A stretch of DNA of 64,000 nt, taken from positions 7,871,735-7,935,734 of the forward strand of contig NW_006921532.1 in assembly GCF_000340215.1 (NCBI RefSeq), given 5' to 3'. Origin of the DNA: Pseudocercospora fijiensis CIRAD86 (taxonomy: Eukaryota; Ascomycota; Dothideomycetes; Mycosphaerellales; Mycosphaerellaceae). This document shows, one piece after another, positions 55,880 through 64,000 of this stretch. The position numbers and the translations under genes were made by a program. The number at the start of each line of letters is the position of its first letter. The first letter of the stretch is position 1. The notes beneath the pieces were generated by a model. That model had not been told where the DNA came from. It made no database searches and worked only from the letters and a program-made list of their open reading frames with translations.

Positions 55880-58120
55880 ATGGGACTGGACGATTTTGAG
55901 CGCGAATTAAAGGAGAGCAAGTCGCGAGAGGACGGAGAGGACAACAGAGAGCGCAGGAAACACCGGGATCGATCAAAAGACCACGAAGAAAGACACCACC
56001 ACCGCCATCACCACCGATCGCATCGACACCGCGACGATGATGACGACCGAGAGAGATCGCATAGGCGACGAAGACACCATGATGAAGAGCGCCACGAGGA
56101 TCAAGAGCGCAGAAAGCGACATCGCGCTCGGCACGAAGATTCCCACAGAGATCGCAAGAGACGCCGCAGCGATTCGCCTGCAAAGGATAAGACGTCCGAG
56201 CAGAAGCCTGACACGGCAGTGAAAGTATTCGATAGCGATGGAGACGAAGAGGACGAGTGGGTGGAGAAGGAGACCGTCACTGCGCCGCCGCCCCCAGAGA
56301 AGGTCTTGGACCAGCCAGATCAAGATCTGCACCAGAAGCAGAAAGGCGTACAGCGTGATGCCTGGATGCAGGAGCCTTCTGCCCTCGATATCGACTATGT
56401 GAGCAGAAAGAGGCCAAAGTCGCCGCCGAGCCAATTCGTGGGTGCCAAACAGAACCATGATTTCAAGGTGCAAGAGAAGCAGGTCAATCAACATCTGGCT
56501 GATCTCGAGCGAGACTTTGACTCGGATGGCGACGACGAAGCTGCAGCAGAGAATGTCAAGGACGAGCCTCCCCACCACGAGGTCAACTATGTCTTCGGCG
56601 ATGGTGGCAGCACATGGCGCATGACCAAGCTCAAAGGCGTCTACAGAAAAGCGGAGGAGTCTGGGAAGAGCATCGATGATGTGGCCCTGGAGACATATGG
56701 CGATCTGCGTCTGTTCGATGATGCGCGAGAGGAAGAGCGAGAAGTGGATCGGAGAAAGATGTATGGTAATGACTACGTTAGCTTGGAAAAGCCTTCAGGC
56801 GAGCTGTTCCAAGAGCGCGAGATGAAGGCAGGCATGCGGCGTGATGAGCAGAAGAATGCAGACGTAGACGTATTTCATTCGAGGCAGGGTCAAACGATCG
56901 CCGAGGCTTCAGCACCACTTAAAACGACATCTCTCGACCAGACGGCTCTGAATAAGCTTAAGGCACAGCTGATGAAGGCGAGGCTCAAAAAGGCGCCAGA
57001 CCTCGCTCGGCTGGAGGAGGAGTACAAAGCAGCAGAAGCAGCAAGCCTGGCCAACGGTAACCAACCAGATGTGGTGGTGCTCAACAATGCAGAGAATCGA
57101 ATGCTGGCTGGTGACAGATCTGGAGAGGTTACCGCCGTCTCTGGAAGAAGGGCTCGCGAGCGTGGGACTGTCGTGGAAAACGAGGATATGTCGATTGAAG
57201 ACATGGTCAAGCAGGAGAAGCGCACTCGTGGGATGGCTGGAGGCGAAGGACGCCAGTTCGCGGAGCGCATTGCCAAGGATGGCAAGTTCAAGAACGACCT
57301 CGATTACATGGATGACAACGCACAAAACCTGTCCAAGGGAGTCATCAAATCAGACACGAATCTTCGAAATGCCGCTGTCGGCGAGTTCCAGAAAATGCAG
57401 CGCATCCTTGAGAACTGTCCTCTGTGCTACCACGAGGAGTCGAGCACGCCACCAGTCGCACCGGTCGTTAGTCTCGCAACTCGCACTTACATGACATTGC
57501 ACACCGAGCCTGAACTCGCCAAAGGGAGTGCTGTTATCGTTCCCATCCAACATCGTCTCAACCTACTCGAATGCGATGACGATGAATGGGAAGAGATCCG
57601 TAACTTCATGAAGTCTCTCGCCCGCTTCTATCATGCTCAGGACAAATCCGTCGTTTTCTACGAAAATGCAGCGCACATGCACAGCCGCAGAGGCCACGCG
57701 GCATTATTCGCTATCCCTCTGCCTCATCATCTCGCAGACACAGCATCGGCATACTTCAAAGAGGCCATCCTTGCTTCCGACGAGCAGTGGAGTCAGCACA
57801 AGCCCATCATCGACACGCTCGCTCTTACTCAAAGGCCGGGGTACGGCAAGCAAGCATTCAGAAAAGCCATGGTGAAGGAGATGCCATATTTCCACGTCTT
57901 TTTCACACTAGATGGTGGAATGGGCCATGTGATTGAGGATGAAAGGCGATGGCCAAAAGGCGATCTCTTTGCCAGAGAAATCTTGGGCGGAATGTTGGAC
58001 AAAGGGCCCGAGGTGATCAAGAAGCAGGGGAGATGGGAAAGACATGATCCGCGGCTGGAGAGCTTCAGGAAGCGCTGGGACAAGTTTGACTGGACCAAGG
58101 TTCTAATGGATGCTCAATGA
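55880..58120 (+). CDS. CWF19: Splicing factor Cwf19 (CwfJ-family; debranching-associated)
   Basis: Single exon, 746 residues from MGLDDFERELKESK. The N-terminus is a charged RS/RH-rich domain (RHHHRHHHRSHRHRDDDD). The middle carries conserved pieces such as GDGGSTWRMTKLKGVYRKA and YGDLRLFDDAREEEREV. The C-terminal half contains the two CwfJ domains: NCPLCYHEES, then the HIT-like segment VSLATRTYMTLHTEPEL...VIVPIQHRLNLL, and the terminal FHVFFTLDGGMGHVIEDERRWPKGDLFAREILGG. The family works in late spliceosomes and lariat-intron turnover in the nucleus. Start chosen at 55,880 because the protein's conserved beginning is there. Confidence 0.95.
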   Translation: MGLDDFERELKESKSREDGEDNRERRKHRDRSKDHEERHHHRHHHRSHRHRDDDDDRERSHRRRRHHDEERHEDQERRKRHRARHEDSHRDRKRRRSDSPAKDKTSEQKPDTAVKVFDSDGDEEDEWVEKETVTAPPPPEKVLDQPDQDLHQKQKGVQRDAWMQEPSALDIDYVSRKRPKSPPSQFVGAKQNHDFKVQEKQVNQHLADLERDFDSDGDDEAAAENVKDEPPHHEVNYVFGDGGSTWRMTKLKGVYRKAEESGKSIDDVALETYGDLRLFDDAREEEREVDRRKMYGNDYVSLEKPSGELFQEREMKAGMRRDEQKNADVDVFHSRQGQTIAEASAPLKTTSLDQTALNKLKAQLMKARLKKAPDLARLEEEYKAAEAASLANGNQPDVVVLNNAENRMLAGDRSGEVTAVSGRRARERGTVVENEDMSIEDMVKQEKRTRGMAGGEGRQFAERIAKDGKFKNDLDYMDDNAQNLSKGVIKSDTNLRNAAVGEFQKMQRILENCPLCYHEESSTPPVAPVVSLATRTYMTLHTEPELAKGSAVIVPIQHRLNLLECDDDEWEEIRNFMKSLARFYHAQDKSVVFYENAAHMHSRRGHAALFAIPLPHHLADTASAYFKEAILASDEQWSQHKPIIDTLALTQRPGYGKQAFRKAMVKEMPYFHVFFTLDGGMGHVIEDERRWPKGDLFAREILGGMLDKGPEVIKKQGRWERHDPRLESFRKRWDKFDWTKVLMDAQ

Positions 58121-58422
58121 GAATGACTCGTCAAGTCATGATTCTTGCAAGACACGCTACGGTCGGTAGCTAGAGTGCAGCTGGTATTGCTACGATGAGA
58201 TCTGTGGCATCTACAGATTCTGTTCTCTGTGACTCAATACACTGTCGTCTATCTTGACGCCAAGGGCAATGCTCGCTTCAGCCTTTGTCTTGCAGCAACC
58301 CATTGCTTTTTGAAAAGATGATGTCCCGTTCCAGTCCCAGCAGTGCTGACCATCACCCTGCTTCTCACGTACGTGTGAGCGGCATCGCTTGGATGAAAGC
58401 CGTCACTATCGACGCGGTGCAC
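58121..58422. other. Intergenic region between convergent CWF19 and PLC-like genes
   Basis: About 300 bp of 3' flanks; nothing recognisable. Confidence 0.6.
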
Positions 58423-59859
58423 CTAACGCCATCCGATGCCACGCTGCTTCAGCAATAACCGCGAGTTCATATTGACAATGGTGCGAACGAGATCCCAATC
58501 ACCATCTTTACCGACCCAATCGCAGACTACAATACCAGTCCCGCCATCTCCCTTGTCACCGCCAATCTCATGCTTCTGAATCATGAAACTCGTGACGGTC
58601 GGGTTCAGCTTCGCAGCAATCTTGTCTGGCCAACATCCGACTTTCCAGAAGTTGGAGGCGGACAAAAAGTTCAGAAAAAGAGGACCAACTTTCTCGAATG
58701 AGGCTGGACAAATGACACCACCTGCCCGCTCGAAGTGGTCACAGCATAAGCCGATCTTCTTGTCAATGTTCTCGGTCTCGAGGACTTCGCAGAAATCTTG
58801 CACTCGGACATCACCATATGTGCAATCTGGGGTATTATAGGCCCAATTCTCGGCATTGAGACACCATCCTCGTCCATCCCATTCCCGCTTCAATCGATCG
58901 CTGAGCGCAAACCGACGCATGAGCACGATCTTGCCGCGGACCTGACCAAGATGCGGCACCTTCGGCTCCGTATACCACTTATTGGTGTTGCCTGCAGTGT
59001 AATGGTCGCGAATGATTGCGCCAAGCTGCTGATCTGTGGCATTGCCGGGACCTTCGCGCTTCAAGCTGATGACGACCGTTTCGGAGGGATTCTGGTCCAG
59101 GAATTCTCGGACTTCTTTCACCAGACCGCGGAACTTCTTGGGGCCAGTGAGCGAAATTGGGAAGACTCCGTGAACAAGATTGAGCTCGTCGCTTTTCGGG
59201 TCGTCCGGGTTGGCTGGCTGGACACGAATGTCGAAGAATCGGACGCCATTCTCCAGCTGCTCTTTCGGCGGGACTGCCTGGCAGCGAACAGATGGTAAGG
59301 CTTTGTAGCATGTTGGAGAGTTGTGAGTACCGGGGATCGAAAGAGCGGCAAGTGAAGTGTCATCTTTGAACTCTTTCATCCAGGCCTGGAGGTTACAGTC
59401 CTCGATTATGGCAAGGAAGCAGTCCCTGGTCACAAATATGCCACTGTAGTCGTGCTTTGGATCTGGTGTCAAGGGCGTGAGCTTTTCAGCTGCGGCACTC
59501 CTGGTAGGAACATCAATCCGCCACTTGCCGCCTCCATCGCCTTGCAGAGTGAGGCGTACAACATCTCCAGAAGCACGCTCGAATAAATTGATGTCAGACT
59601 TATGGCTTGTAAAAGGTTCCAATCGAATATCGATGTCTTGTTGAGCATAGCTCTGCGCCTTCTCAGACAATTCGTGCCGTGTTGGGGCCCGTGGATCGGA
59701 TTCTCCTCCCGTAGCATTGCTCATGAGAGTGGTAAAGTTCTTGGCAAGTGCTCCAAGCCCAGCGCTGCCCCGCCGTTCCTGAGGAGCTTCATACCGCTCG
59801 ATGTGCTTGATGGTCAATGGCTGCGCGGTAAGATTGCGCACGGTGATCCGACCTGACAT
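58423..59859 (-). CDS. PLC-like phosphodiesterase with PI-PLC X domain
   Basis: Single exon, 478 residues from MSGRITVRNL (an ATG six codons upstream at 59,877 is also possible). The N-terminal 150 residues form a beta-rich region of unknown role. The catalytic X domain begins LAALSIPGTHNSPT (His of the first active-site motif), followed by ENGVRFFDIRV and LNLVHGVFPIS (second His), then SETVVISLKREG. The EF-hand, Y and C2 domains of classical eukaryotic PLC are absent, so this is the bacterial-type/PLCXD class. No signal peptide is evident. Likely cleaves a phosphoinositide or related phosphodiester; the substrate is unknown. Confidence 0.85.
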   Translation of the reverse strand: MSGRITVRNLTAQPLTIKHIERYEAPQERRGSAGLGALAKNFTTLMSNATGGESDPRAPTRHELSEKAQSYAQQDIDIRLEPFTSHKSDINLFERASGDVVRLTLQGDGGGKWRIDVPTRSAAAEKLTPLTPDPKHDYSGIFVTRDCFLAIIEDCNLQAWMKEFKDDTSLAALSIPGTHNSPTCYKALPSVRCQAVPPKEQLENGVRFFDIRVQPANPDDPKSDELNLVHGVFPISLTGPKKFRGLVKEVREFLDQNPSETVVISLKREGPGNATDQQLGAIIRDHYTAGNTNKWYTEPKVPHLGQVRGKIVLMRRFALSDRLKREWDGRGWCLNAENWAYNTPDCTYGDVRVQDFCEVLETENIDKKIGLCCDHFERAGGVICPASFEKVGPLFLNFLSASNFWKVGCWPDKIAAKLNPTVTSFMIQKHEIGGDKGDGGTGIVVCDWVGKDGDWDLVRTIVNMNSRLLLKQRGIGWR

Positions 59860-60164
59860 GGTTGCGGGTATCAGCAAGTCTTTCGGGATTTTGATGGACG
59901 GGGCAAGGGCTTCGAGATATGTACGTACCTGAGAGGTCTCAGAAGCAAGATCAACGCCTCAAGTCCAAGACCGTGCCGTGCAGAGAAAGTGGAGCACTTC
60001 GCCACGCTTGGCGCCGGCGGCCGTGCGTACAGGGTCCAATGGCAAAACTCTGTCAGGACCACTCACGACCTTGTGCATCACGACAACCTGAAGCATTGGT
60101 CTGCTGATCTTCATGTGAACTCTGCGGTGGTGAGCTTTGCATCATCACAGCCTGCCTCACAGAT

Positions 60165-60359
60165 ATGACGAGGAGAGAACATCACGAAGGAGCAGAAACA
60201 TCCAACGGAGCCTGCGTTCTGCAGAAGAAGAACGCCTCTATCATCTACGGTGCTTGCGAGCTCCCGAAGAAGGACGCGTCCATTATCTACGGTGCCTGCG
60301 AACTCCAGAAGAAGAACGCCTCCATCATCTATGGTGCCTGCGAGCTCATGGACAACTAA
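60165..60359 (+). CDS. Small repeat-peptide gene (KK-bounded 14-residue repeats), function unknown
   Basis: 64 residues from MTRREHHEG. It contains three tandem units, KKNASIIYGACELP, KKDASIIYGACELQ and KKNASIIYGACELM, encoded by 42-nt DNA repeats at 60,225-60,350, preceded by a degenerate partial unit (SNGACVLQ, 60,201-60,224). Between units nearly all base changes fall at third codon positions of this frame (GCC/GCG, TCT/TCC, ATC/ATT, TAC/TAT, GCT/GCC, GAG/GAA), while only N/D and P/Q/M are altered. That pattern favours this frame over the two other frames that also stay open across the repeats (one on each strand). The layout of dibasic sites around a Tyr-containing core is like fungal ribosomal-peptide precursors, but no signal peptide is visible from this start; an upstream exon is possible. 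No tailoring enzyme lies nearby. Confidence 0.5.
   Translation: MTRREHHEGAETSNGACVLQKKNASIIYGACELPKKDASIIYGACELQKKNASIIYGACELMDN
60225..60350 (+). repeat. 42-nt tandem repeat, three copies
   Basis: Three consecutive 42-base units (60,225-60,266; 60,267-60,308; 60,309-60,350) starting AAGAAG(A/G)ACGC. The preceding 24 bases are a diverged partial copy. Confidence 0.95.
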
Positions 60360-60595
60360 ATGTTCGACGGAGCAATTGAAAATCAAAGATTACAACGATT
60401 CAATATGAGAGGCGGTTGGATTGGCAGCTTCTCATGATTCTGGAGCGCTTGTGTTCCTGGATGTTTGTTTGGCGTTGGGACTTGTAGCGCTTAGCGCTAT
60501 TGATCTACCTTCGAATACAATCAATGCTGCGAAATTCGCATCTGGACACCGAAATTCTTTTCCTCACTTGCTTTCTTCAATGCGATTGATATCCC

Positions 60596-62008
60596 CTAGG
60601 GTTCCCCTTCGACTCGCGGTCTCGGTATTCTGGGCATCTTCACCCATTCCACAGGCCCTGCCCTCATGTCCAGACTGCTCGGGTCGTAATTCGGATGCCG
60701 CGAGAGCTTCAGTCGTTGGTTGGTCTCCTCAATAACACGTGAAGGCCATTCTCCCCAGTAGCACTCGTGGTTCGCAAAGTGCTCATAGAGCATCGGTAGT
60801 ACGATGACATCCGACGCGGCGTATTCGAGCAGAAGCTTCGGCAGAGGACGTTCGGCGAAACACAACCCATCTCCTGATCGCATAAGCTCCTTGACACTTT
60901 CCTTGCATTCCGAGAATTTGACCTTCGCGGTAGGATCGAGATCTTTGAGCCTGTTCTTGATGCAGACATCTAGCCCAAATAGTCGCTTGCTATTTTTGCG
61001 GGTAGCTGCTTCCATTAGCTGCACGTCAACGATCCCGTCAAGATTCAAGTTGTAGTGGGCGAAGAGAGCTTCGCCATCTCCGCGACAATCGAAGACACCT
61101 TTCAGAATTTTGGGCGACTCGAAGATGGTCTTCAGGCTCTCACCCTGCCCTTCTGTCGTAAGAGCATTGCCATCAAGCTCCTGCAGGTCAACAACAAATG
61201 CTCGCAAGAGATCCGGGACGTAGATGGCGAGCAGAGTGACGGTGCCATGTCGTCCAAGGTTTTCGCCTTCGCAGTCGAAATAAAACGAGGGCTCATCCGT
61301 GTGAGACGCCGCAGATTCGTTAATAAATCGGACAAGTTCTGAAACCTTCTCCGTGGTATCTACGAGAGATATTCTTGCATCCGGAAGCGCATGAATTGCT
61401 GCCTTTTGCGAATCTTTCCCTTCCTCAACGCCTTCCATATGCAAACACTGACCACGTCGCACTTGGCTACCAATGCTTTTCACCAGTTCTTCCAGCTCTA
61501 CAAGGCCAAGTCTGGCCTCAAGATCTGGCTCGCTCAGATAGTTTGGTAGGTCCTTTTGCACCCTTCGGAGGTTTCCTTTGATTTGGAGTATCTGGTTGAC
61601 GGCTTTTTCAAGGGCCGGATTGCTAACAGATGTAGAAAGCGGTTCGTCTTGAAGCGGAGCCCTCTCGTCCTTAGCAGAAGCGGCCCTCAAGGCGAGTGTC
61701 TTGGTGTCGCAGGTGAGCTCATGCGACGCATCGCGATCTAGTGTATCTTTCGGGGCATCGAGACCGTGGTTGATCCTAGGTTGGGCGGTAGCATTTGCAC
61801 AATCACGGTCCGGGAGCTGATTGCAAAGTCGAGGAGGCGTTTCATCTGCTTTCTGGCTGTCTGCAAGTCTCGCGTGGTCGCCATTGCTCGAGACCTCCAG
61901 CTTCTCGTAAGCCAGATGCACACTCTGAGACGTGTCTTGCAGAAATGGCATCGCAGTCGTATTCGACGAGCGTTGCCTGATTGCTAGACTGATTTGTGCA
62001 TGGACCAA
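60596..62008 (-). CDS. 3'-5' exonuclease domain protein (DEDDy, RNase D-like)
   Basis: Single exon, 470 residues. The first about 190 residues are unconserved. The DEDD exonuclease fold then shows FYFDCEGENLGRHG (Exo I, D-x-E), KGVFDCRGDGEALF (Exo II, Asp), and LLEYAASDVIVLPMLYEHF (Exo III, Y-x3-D, hence DEDDy). This family includes RNase D, Rrp6 and WRN exonuclease; here the HRDC domain is absent, as in the small fungal egalitarian/RNase D-like proteins. Substrate not predictable. The start may be 62,008 or the in-frame Met near 61,951 (MPFLQDTSQ). Confidence 0.8.
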   Translation of the reverse strand: MVHAQISLAIRQRSSNTTAMPFLQDTSQSVHLAYEKLEVSSNGDHARLADSQKADETPPRLCNQLPDRDCANATAQPRINHGLDAPKDTLDRDASHELTCDTKTLALRAASAKDERAPLQDEPLSTSVSNPALEKAVNQILQIKGNLRRVQKDLPNYLSEPDLEARLGLVELEELVKSIGSQVRRGQCLHMEGVEEGKDSQKAAIHALPDARISLVDTTEKVSELVRFINESAASHTDEPSFYFDCEGENLGRHGTVTLLAIYVPDLLRAFVVDLQELDGNALTTEGQGESLKTIFESPKILKGVFDCRGDGEALFAHYNLNLDGIVDVQLMEAATRKNSKRLFGLDVCIKNRLKDLDPTAKVKFSECKESVKELMRSGDGLCFAERPLPKLLLEYAASDVIVLPMLYEHFANHECYWGEWPSRVIEETNQRLKLSRHPNYDPSSLDMRAGPVEWVKMPRIPRPRVEGEP

Positions 62009-62619
62009 ATGTTATGGCGCATAAGTATTTGTAAAGACGAATGAATGCTCGCATAAAATATGTATGGCGTAGCCATGATCACACGCTACTCGTGAGTGAA
62101 TGAGTGCCTACAAATCTGCCAAGCTTGTGAAAGCCCACGCAGCTGCGTCGGTGCACAGGCATGTGATACGAGTGGTAGAAGGGATCTCACCTCGAAGGAG
62201 ACAGGAGAAGAAATACATACACGTCTTCGTTTCGAGCCACCGGTAAATGCACCGTCAATGAACCGCTTCTGCATGATCAACTTCCACAGTGCTCCGTATT
62301 CAAGATTGTGCCATTTCAGAGCCCAAGAAATCCTCGATATTGACCGTTGCTCGCGAGCTGATTCAACAGTATACTTCGTCGAGAAAGAAAAGCTGTCGTG
62401 GGTAGCCTCAAGATGGTGTAGACGTAGACGAATACAGAGAGTGGGTGGGAGGAGCAGGAGGACGAGGACCAACTTGGAAGAGGACGTGACGCTTGGACCA
62501 TATTTCGGGCCGGGACTAGCGCCGAAAGCTTAAGCCTCGCTGGAGAATTATTTCGATTCTTGCTTGGAGCTTCTTCAAGAATTCTGGAGATTCATTCCCG
62601 CGTTTCATTGTACAGTAAT
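62009..62619. promoter_or_regulatory. Divergent promoter region between the exonuclease and PUF6 genes
   Basis: 611 bp between divergent starts. Open frames on both strands (up to 145 codons) have no recognisable content. Nothing else seen. Confidence 0.5.
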
Positions 62620-64000
62620 ATGTCGAGCAAGATGGGCGGCGTGAAGCGGAAAGAAGCACCATCCAATGCATATAAGAGTGAAAAGAAGCAGAAAACTGGC
62701 GACTTCAAGCCGAAATACCAACCGAAACCTGCGAAACGATCACATCTCGATGAAGCGGCAGAACAGGACGATGATGAAGCACCGTCAGGGGAAGATGCCG
62801 ACACAGGCGCCGTGAATCCAGAACGCAAGAAGAACTTCCAGTCCAATGGCAAGACAGACGCAAATAGCAAGTTCAAGCTTGATATGTCTTCGGCTGAAGC
62901 ACACGCAAAGCAGCGACAGCTTGCGAAAGAACGGAAAGCGGCCAAGCCAAATGCAGACGCAGTGCAAAGAACAAAGCAACTATGGGAGCGCCTACGAAGA
63001 AAGTCGCATGTGCCGAAGGAGGAGCGGAAGGAGCTTGTGACAGAGCTTTTCCAGATCATTGATGGCAGAGTCCGGGATTTTGTCTTCAAGCACGACAGCG
63101 TGCGTGTGGTACAGTGCGCGATCAAGTACGCGCGCTCAGACCAGCTAAAGGGAATTGTAAAAGAGCTTAAGGGCGATGTACGGGATCTCGTTGAAAGCAG
63201 ATACGGCAAATTTCTCGTCGCGAAGATGGTGGTACAAGGGGATCGCGAAGACAAGGATTTGATCGTACCACAGTTCTATGGCCACATCAAGCGTTTGATC
63301 AACCACCCTGAGGCATCATGGATTGTGGACGACATCTATCGCCAGGTCGCCACTCCACCGCAAAAAGCTATGATGCTGCGAGAGTGGTATGGCGCGGAGT
63401 ACGCGCTTGAAGGGAAACAGAAGTCAGGAAAGACGGCTGATAAAAGCGTAACATCGGATCTCAAGACGATACTGGAAGAAAATCCCGAGAAGCGCAAGCC
63501 TATCATGTCTTACCTCAAGACTATGATCAACAACTTGATCCAGAAGAAAATGACAGGCTTCACCATGCTGCATGATGCAATGCTCCAGTATTTCCTGGCG
63601 ACAATGCCAGGTTCAGAAGAGCAGTCGGAGTTTCTTGAAATCCTGAAAGGTGACATCGATGCTGAGGAGGAAGGCGGAGGTGGCGATCTGTACAGAAATT
63701 TGGCCTTCACCAAGAATGGGGCACACCTTGTCTGTCTTGCACTGGCACACGGGTCCGCGAAAGACCGCAAAGTCATACTCAAGTGTTTCAAAGATCACAT
63801 TGAGGCTATGGCATTTGATCGGTATGCCAAGATCGTCCTAGTCACAGGGCTCGATGTTCCGGACGACACGAAGATGACCTCTCAAACCATTGTTCGCGAA
63901 CTTCTTGGACTCCAGACTGAAGATCAGACCCAACGTTCCGACCGATTGGAAGGACTGATCACTTCGCTTGATGCTCGCGTACCTATTCTATACCCAATGG
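62620..64000 (+). CDS. PUF6: Pumilio-family protein Puf6 (3' end outside window)
   Basis: The first 460 codons are present, without introns, starting MSSKMGGVKRKEAP. A Lys-rich, disordered N-terminus (residues 1-100) is followed by the Puf6/PUM3 repeat fold: KQLWERLRRKSHVPKEERKEL, then HDSVRVVQCAIKYARSDQL and ESRYGKFLVAKMVVQG, KMTGFTMLHDAMLQYF, and NGAHLVCLALAHGSAKDRKV. In yeast Puf6 works in 60S ribosome biogenesis in the nucleolus and in repression of ASH1 mRNA; the PUM3-type proteins bind nucleic acid without strict sequence specificity. The frame is open to the last base. Confidence 0.93.
   Translation, partial: MSSKMGGVKRKEAPSNAYKSEKKQKTGDFKPKYQPKPAKRSHLDEAAEQDDDEAPSGEDADTGAVNPERKKNFQSNGKTDANSKFKLDMSSAEAHAKQRQLAKERKAAKPNADAVQRTKQLWERLRRKSHVPKEERKELVTELFQIIDGRVRDFVFKHDSVRVVQCAIKYARSDQLKGIVKELKGDVRDLVESRYGKFLVAKMVVQGDREDKDLIVPQFYGHIKRLINHPEASWIVDDIYRQVATPPQKAMMLREWYGAEYALEGKQKSGKTADKSVTSDLKTILEENPEKRKPIMSYLKTMINNLIQKKMTGFTMLHDAMLQYFLATMPGSEEQSEFLEILKGDIDAEEEGGGGDLYRNLAFTKNGAHLVCLALAHGSAKDRKVILKCFKDHIEAMAFDRYAKIVLVTGLDVPDDTKMTSQTIVRELLGLQTEDQTQRSDRLEGLITSLDARVPILYPM

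Noticed and set aside
60111..60386. 91-codon minus-strand frame across the 42-nt repeats
   Set aside because: It stays open because the repeat length is a multiple of 3; copy-to-copy changes fall at its first codon positions, so it does not look selected.

Overview
The window is eukaryotic, and almost certainly from a filamentous ascomycete; a Dothideomycete (Mycosphaerellaceae-like) is my best guess. The genes have few, short introns (49-138 nt, GT...AG), and the proteins are typical of Pezizomycotina: a Zn2Cys6 regulator, a C2-domain phosphatidylserine decarboxylase and an omega-class GST. Two blocks are crowded with repeats and damaged in the manner of repeat-induced point mutation (RIP): TpA is in excess, CpA and TpG are scarce, CpG survives, and old reading frames are full of TAG stops (from CAG and TGG codons). 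The species cannot be fixed from the sequence alone.

Layout. 1-25,430 is a RIP-degraded transposon nest. It holds the transposase of a Plavaka/CACTA-like DNA transposon (1-2118), a striking palindrome and tandem repeat (2322-2466), and an old Ty3-like retroelement 'C' (from about 2490). Into C was inserted a complete chromovirus-type Ty3/gypsy element 'A' (3246-10423, + strand, identical 5-bp target duplication). A sibling element 'B' (14756-21748, - strand) lies further downstream, truncated by an assembly gap. A tRNA-like/SINE-like patch with a 52-bp direct repeat and a DDE integrase segment follow, ending in a lightly mutated edge near 25.4 kb.

25.8-44 kb is gene-dense: a Zn2Cys6 regulator (-), the splicing helicase Prp5 (-), a mitochondrial two-HMG-box protein (+, 3 exons), a Psd2-type phosphatidylserine decarboxylase (-, 4 exons), a small unknown protein (-, 3 exons), eIF3h (-, 2 exons) and an omega GST (+, 2 exons). 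44-51 kb is gene-poor and contains a RIP-damaged hAT/DUF659 element (46,007-48,963). 51-64 kb is gene-dense again: a C2H2 regulator broken by a second gap, GPN1/Npa3 (-), Cwf19 (+), a PI-PLC-X-like protein (-), a tiny gene with 42-nt repeats (+), a 3'-5' exonuclease-domain protein (-) and Puf6 (+, runs off the end).

Most of the intact genes are housekeeping: splicing (Prp5, Cwf19), translation and ribosome biogenesis (eIF3h, Puf6), RNA polymerase assembly (GPN1), phospholipid synthesis and mitochondrial DNA packaging. They do not form a metabolic cluster. Two things stand out. First, the layered transposon nest, whose interrupted reading frame can be re-joined across A and whose chromoviruses carry an 11-nt self-priming signal. 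Second, the 64-codon gene at 60,165-60,359, with three near-identical KK-bounded peptide repeats that vary almost only at synonymous sites and resemble the layout of a fungal ribosomal-peptide precursor.
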